NCBI RefSeq assembly: GCF_009663685.2 | Contig: NZ_RCOG02000011.1 | Span: forward strand, 1-64,000 | Direction of reading: 5' to 3' | Length of the DNA: 64,000 nucleotides | Source: Cupriavidus sp. U2 | GTDB taxonomy: Bacteria > Pseudomonadota > Gammaproteobacteria > Burkholderiales > Burkholderiaceae | Part shown: positions 60,432 to 64,000 of the stretch, one piece after another | Layout of the letters: each line of letters starts with the position of its first letter | How positions within the stretch are numbered: position 1 is the first letter of the stretch | The notes under the pieces: model-generated | Told to the model about the DNA's origin: nothing | Database searches by the model: none | What the model saw: only the letters and a program-made list of their open reading frames with translations | Translations under genes and position numbers: made by a program

Positions 60432-61313
60432 ATGAAGCTCAAGCAAGCGCGCGCCATGATCGCGGATGAGCAGCGCCCGCCCGCGCACGCCCCCCGCCGT
60501 ACGCCAGGTCGCAAGGCCGCTGCCGCCGATGCCGACCGCCCGGCAGGCGTGCCCGACGCCAACAGCGCCCAAAGCGCCCCGGGGACTGACGCCGCCGCTA
60601 CCGCCTCTGGCGCCCCGGACGGGCTGACCGATACCGCGCGGCGCATTCTTGAAATTGCCGAGCGCCTGTTTGCCGAACAGGGCGTGGAACAGGTGCCGCT
60701 ACGCCAGATCGTGGTGGAAAGCGGCCAGCGCAACCGATCCGCCCTGCACTACCACTTCGGATCGCGCGAAGCCCTGGTCAGCCACCTGCTGAACCGGCGC
60801 CTGCACCAGGTCAACGAAATCCGCCACCGGCATCTGGACGAACTGGAAGGCCGCGGCCGGCCCATCGACATCCACGGCGTGGTGGAAGCCACCATCCGTC
60901 CGCTGGTCGAGGTGGTGCTGGATACCGACTGGGGCACCAACTACCTGCAGGTGCTGGCCCAGACTACCTTCAGCCCGGCCCTGCTCAACAAGGGGCTGGT
61001 CGACAAGACCGCCATGAGCGCGCTGTACCGGGTGCGCGAACACCTCTATGCGCTGCTGCCTGACGTGCCGCGCGACGTCATGAAGCTTCGCCTGATCTGG
61101 TTCATGGATACGGTGGTTTATTCGCTGGCCCACTGGGTGCGGGAACGCAGCAAGCGGGCCCGCAGCGGGCCGCCCGTGGAGGAATTGATCGATTTCTGCG
61201 CGGCGGCCCTGGCAGGTCCAAGGCCGCCGCCGGCCGGCACGTCCGGGGCATCCGTGGCAGCCCCGGGGCTGGCGACCTCCCCGAAGCCGCCGAGAGCGCC
61301 CCGGGCGCGCTGA
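60432..61313 (+). CDS. TetR-family transcriptional regulator with long N-terminal tail
   Basis: Protein of 293 residues. The first 60 are a charged, Ala/Pro-rich disordered tail, unusual for TetR. Then comes the helix-turn-helix domain (ARRILEIAERLFAEQGVEQV, LRQIVVESGQRNRSALHYHF) and a ligand domain. The C-terminus is again Pro/Ala-rich. It probably binds the AT-rich dyad upstream and controls the divergent porin. The next ATG downstream does not fit a shorter start, but a GTG/other start closer to the domain cannot be excluded. Confidence 0.9.
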   Translation: MKLKQARAMIADEQRPPAHAPRRTPGRKAAAADADRPAGVPDANSAQSAPGTDAAATASGAPDGLTDTARRILEIAERLFAEQGVEQVPLRQIVVESGQRNRSALHYHFGSREALVSHLLNRRLHQVNEIRHRHLDELEGRGRPIDIHGVVEATIRPLVEVVLDTDWGTNYLQVLAQTTFSPALLNKGLVDKTAMSALYRVREHLYALLPDVPRDVMKLRLIWFMDTVVYSLAHWVRERSKRARSGPPVEELIDFCAAALAGPRPPPAGTSGASVAAPGLATSPKPPRAPRAR

Positions 61314-64000
61314 TCAGCCCGTGGCGCGGGCCGCGTCGGGCGCGGTACGGGCCAGCACCGGCACCAGTGCCGCGCCCGTGTGGCTGGCCTTGATGCGCGA
61401 CAGCGTTTCGGGGTCTGCGGCCCCGACGATGGTGCCGCCATGGGCGCCACCCTCCGGCCCCAGGTCGATAATCCAGTCGGCCTCGGCAATCACGTCCAGG
61501 TCGTGCTCGATCACCACCACGCTGTGGCCGCCGTCCGTGAGCCGGTGCAGCACGCGGATCAGCCGCGCCACGTCGGCCATGTGCAGGCCCACGGTCGGCT
61601 CGTCCAGCACATAGAGCGTGTGGGGGGCCTTCTGGCCGCGCCGCGTGATGTCATCGCGCACCTTCGACAGCTCCGTCACCAGCTTGATCCGCTGCGCCTC
61701 GCCGCCAGACAGCGTCGGCGACGGCTGGCCCAGCGTCAGATAGCCCAGCCCGACGTCCTTCATCAGCTGCAGCGGATGGCCGATCTGCGTGATGGCCGCG
61801 AAGAACTCCACGGCCTCGTCGATCTCCATCGTCAGCACGTCACCGATGTTCTTGCCGCGCCACGTCACCGCCAGGGTTTCGGGGTTGAAACGCTGGCCAT
61901 GGCACACGTCGCACGGCACCTTTACATCGGGCAGGAAGCTCATGCCGATGGTGCGCACGCCCTGCCCCTCGCAGGCGGGGCAGCGCCCGTCGCTGGTGTT
62001 GAACGAGAAACGCGATGCGCTGTAGCCGCGCGCCTTGGCTTCCAGCGTCTCGGCAAACAGCTTGCGAATCGCGTCCCAGACGCCGATATAGGTCGCCGGA
62101 CAGGATCGCGGCGTCTTGCCGATCGGCGTCTGGTCCACTTCCAGCACGCGGTCGATCGATTCCCAGCCGCTGATGCCCGCGCAGCCGTGCCAGGCGTGCT
62201 CCACACTGAGCGCCTTCGTGGCCGTGGGCTTGCCGGCTTTTTCGGCTGCGGCACGAGCCCGGCGCGTGGCCGGCGACGACATCACCGAGCGCCCCACCGC
62301 ATCCAGCAGATTGGTCATCAGCACGTCACGCGCCAGCGTGGACTTGCCCGAGCCCGACACGCCCGTGATGGCCACCAGCCGCCCCAGCGGAATCCGCGCG
62401 GTCACGTCACGCAGGTTATGCAGGTGCGCGCCCTCGACGGTCAGCCACTGGGCCGGCTCGGCTTCCTTGCCGGCACGCGCCGGCTTGACCGGCCTGCGCG
62501 GTTGCAGCGGGTGGATCATCGGATGCGCCAGGAACCGGCCCGTGGTGGAATCGGCAGCGGCCGACAGCGCGGCCACGCCGCCCTGCGCCACCAGATTACC
62601 GCCACGCTTGCCGGCCCCCGGGCCGATGTCGATGATGTGGTCGGCCCGGCGGATGGTGTCCTCGTCGTGCTCTACCACGACCAGCGTGTTGCCCTTGTCG
62701 CCGAGCTTGCGCAAGGCATCGAGCAGGATCTGGTTGTCGCGCGGATGCAGGCCGATGGTCGGCTCGTCCAGCACGTAGCACACGCCCTGCAGGTTGCTGC
62801 CGAGCTGGGCCGCCAGCCGGATACGCTGCGCCTCGCCGCCCGACAGGCTCGGCGCGGCACGGTCCAGGCTCAGGTAGCCAAGCCCCACCTCTTCCAGGAA
62901 CTGCAGGCGGCTGGCGATCTCGGTCACCACATCGCGGGCGATCTCGGCATCGCGCCCTTTCAGGCGCAGGCCATCGACCCAGCTGCGGGTGTCGGACACC
63001 GTCCATTGCGCCACGTCGGTAATGGCATTCGCGTCGAACGTGACCGCCCGGGCCACAGGGTTCAGGCGCGTGCCGCCGCAGTCCGGGCATGGCGTATCGG
63101 CCACGCCTTCGGGTTCCTGTTCCTCGGACGGCAGACTCTGCTCGCGGCCCCGGTCGTCGCCGCCCAGCACGGTGTCATCGAACGCCGCGCGCTGTTCGCC
63201 CGTCAGCGCCAGACCCGTGCCGACACAGGTGCCGCACCAGCCGTGCTTGCTGTTGTACGAGAACATGCGCGGGTCCAGCTCCGGATAGCTGGTGCCGCAG
63301 ACCGGACAGGCGCGCTTGGTCGAAAACACCCTGGTTTCGCCGACCTTGCCTGACCCCTTGCCGTCGTGCATGGCGTCGTGCAGCCCGTCCAGCGGTGCCA
63401 GCAAGTGCATCACGCCCTTGCCCAGTTCCAGCGTCTGATCCAGCAAGGCGCGCAGTGCGGCCTCGTTGTCTGGAGAAACGACGATGTCACCGACCGGCAG
63501 TTCGATCGTGTGCTCGCGGAAACGGTCCAGACGCGGCCAGGGATCGACCGGCAGGAATTCGCCATCCACTCGCAGATGCGTATTGCCGCGCGCCTTGGCC
63601 CACTTGGCCAGGTCGGTATAGACGCCCTTGCGGTTCACCACCAGCGGGGCCAGCAGGCCCACGTGCTGGCCGCGATAGTCGCGCAGCAGCTGGGCTGCGA
63701 TCGATGCCGGGCTTTGCGATGTCACCGGCGCCCCGTCATGCACGCAATGCTGGATGCCCAGCTTGACGTAGAGCAGCCGCAGGAAGTGCCAGACTTCGGA
63801 CGTCGTCGCCACGGTACTCTTGCGGCCGCCACGCGACAGCCGCTGCTCGATGGCCACCGTCGGCGGGATGCCATAGACCGCATCCACTTCCGGCCGCCCC
63901 GCCGGCTGCACGATAGACCGCGCATAGGCGTTCAGCGATTCCAGATAGCGGCGCTGCCCTTCGTGGAACAGGATGTCGAATGCCAGCGTGGACTTGCCCG
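61314..64000 (-). CDS. uvrA: Excinuclease UvrA-family ATPase, 5' end outside window
   Basis: At least 895 residues; the start lies beyond the window, since the frame is open to base 64000 with GKSTLAFDILFHEGQRR (first Walker A region). Zinc modules CPVCGTSYPELDPRMFSYNS with CGTC and later CPACEGQG with CDVCHGQR are present. Two ABC signatures (SLSGGEAQRIRLAAQLGS and TLSGGEAQRIKLVTELSK), Walker B segments (YVLDEPTIGLHPRD and YVLDEPTVGLHMAD) and the second Walker A GVSGSGKST are intact. The insertion region and about 60 residues between modules (HPMIHPLQPRRPVKP) differ from housekeeping UvrA, so it may be a UvrA2-type paralogue. Its stop abuts the TetR stop in TGATCA. Confidence 0.92.
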   Translation of the reverse strand, partial: GKSTLAFDILFHEGQRRYLESLNAYARSIVQPAGRPEVDAVYGIPPTVAIEQRLSRGGRKSTVATTSEVWHFLRLLYVKLGIQHCVHDGAPVTSQSPASIAAQLLRDYRGQHVGLLAPLVVNRKGVYTDLAKWAKARGNTHLRVDGEFLPVDPWPRLDRFREHTIELPVGDIVVSPDNEAALRALLDQTLELGKGVMHLLAPLDGLHDAMHDGKGSGKVGETRVFSTKRACPVCGTSYPELDPRMFSYNSKHGWCGTCVGTGLALTGEQRAAFDDTVLGGDDRGREQSLPSEEQEPEGVADTPCPDCGGTRLNPVARAVTFDANAITDVAQWTVSDTRSWVDGLRLKGRDAEIARDVVTEIASRLQFLEEVGLGYLSLDRAAPSLSGGEAQRIRLAAQLGSNLQGVCYVLDEPTIGLHPRDNQILLDALRKLGDKGNTLVVVEHDEDTIRRADHIIDIGPGAGKRGGNLVAQGGVAALSAAADSTTGRFLAHPMIHPLQPRRPVKPARAGKEAEPAQWLTVEGAHLHNLRDVTARIPLGRLVAITGVSGSGKSTLARDVLMTNLLDAVGRSVMSSPATRRARAAAEKAGKPTATKALSVEHAWHGCAGISGWESIDRVLEVDQTPIGKTPRSCPATYIGVWDAIRKLFAETLEAKARGYSASRFSFNTSDGRCPACEGQGVRTIGMSFLPDVKVPCDVCHGQRFNPETLAVTWRGKNIGDVLTMEIDEAVEFFAAITQIGHPLQLMKDVGLGYLTLGQPSPTLSGGEAQRIKLVTELSKVRDDITRRGQKAPHTLYVLDEPTVGLHMADVARLIRVLHRLTDGGHSVVVIEHDLDVIAEADWIIDLGPEGGAHGGTIVGAADPETLSRIKASHTGAALVPVLARTAPDAARATG

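Noticed and set aside
61380..63353. 657-codon open frame on the + strand
   Set aside because: It lies opposite uvrA, whose motifs are complete; composition is that of a shadow frame.
1..64000. tRNA, rRNA or riboswitch genes
   Set aside because: I looked in the gaps for cloverleaf-like or conserved RNA sequence and found none; small RNAs cannot be excluded.

Overview
The window looks like chromosome (or chromid/megaplasmid) of a high-GC beta-proteobacterium of the Burkholderiaceae, most like Cupriavidus/Ralstonia. The grounds are family content: three stand-alone Bug/TctC solute receptors, a DUF4148 protein, a Bordetella/Burkholderia-type 16-strand porin, BON-domain stress proteins, a DUF3701-type tyrosine recombinase and a SoxR with no SoxS partner. 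No rRNA, tRNA or CRISPR was recognised. Most genes have strongly G/C-ended codons. The exceptions are a polysaccharide-lyase-like gene (about 34.9-36.6 kb) and the T6SS effector block (about 43-47.5 kb), which look acquired.

Layout. 0-6 kb: a decayed IS4-type transposase abuts a nitrate/taurine-type ABC importer, an argininosuccinate-lyase paralogue and a divergent LysR regulator. 5.8-8 kb: PaiB-like protein divergent from a MocR regulator over a perfect inverted repeat. 8-11.6 kb: LacI regulator, talarate/galactarate-type dehydratase and a Bug receptor, with two near-identical LacI-type operators. 11.6-24.7 kb: one long minus-strand array in which the Bat/MoxR chaperone set (DUF4381, BatA, BatB/C, BatD ... 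MoxR, DUF58) encloses a sulfatase, its formylglycine-generating enzyme, a HAD phosphatase-like lipoprotein and an MFS/spermidine-synthase fusion. The sulfatase is frameshifted. 24.9-29.1 kb: IclR regulator divergent from Bug receptor, acyl-CoA synthetase and citryl-CoA-lyase-like genes. 29.1-33.6 kb: tyrosine recombinase, PepSY/response regulator/sensor kinase operon, and a short unlisted ORF with its own hairpin.

33.6-40.4 kb: outer-membrane SphA/MetA-type protein with a homopolymer frameshift, polysaccharide-lyase-like protein with a terminator-like hairpin in its leader, SMP-30 lactonase, SerA-type dehydrogenase and a third Bug receptor. 40.5-47.5 kb: T6SS cargo module (vgrG interrupted by foreign sequence and an amber codon, Tle3-type lipase, Tli3-type lipoprotein, PAAR, membrane protein). 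47.6-50 kb: DUF4148 protein, SoxR and a RidA-family gene behind a textbook SoxR box, and a PIG-L deacetylase. 50-56 kb: a stress-protein neighbourhood of small exported or disordered proteins and two BON proteins. 56-64 kb: MFS pump, lipoprotein, HxlR regulator, porin, TetR regulator, and a uvrA gene that runs off the window.

The strongest candidates for an under-described system are the Bat/MoxR-sulfatase-maturation-polyamine array, the Bug/CoA-ligase/citryl-CoA-lyase operon, and the lyase-like protein with duplicated C-terminal beta domains.
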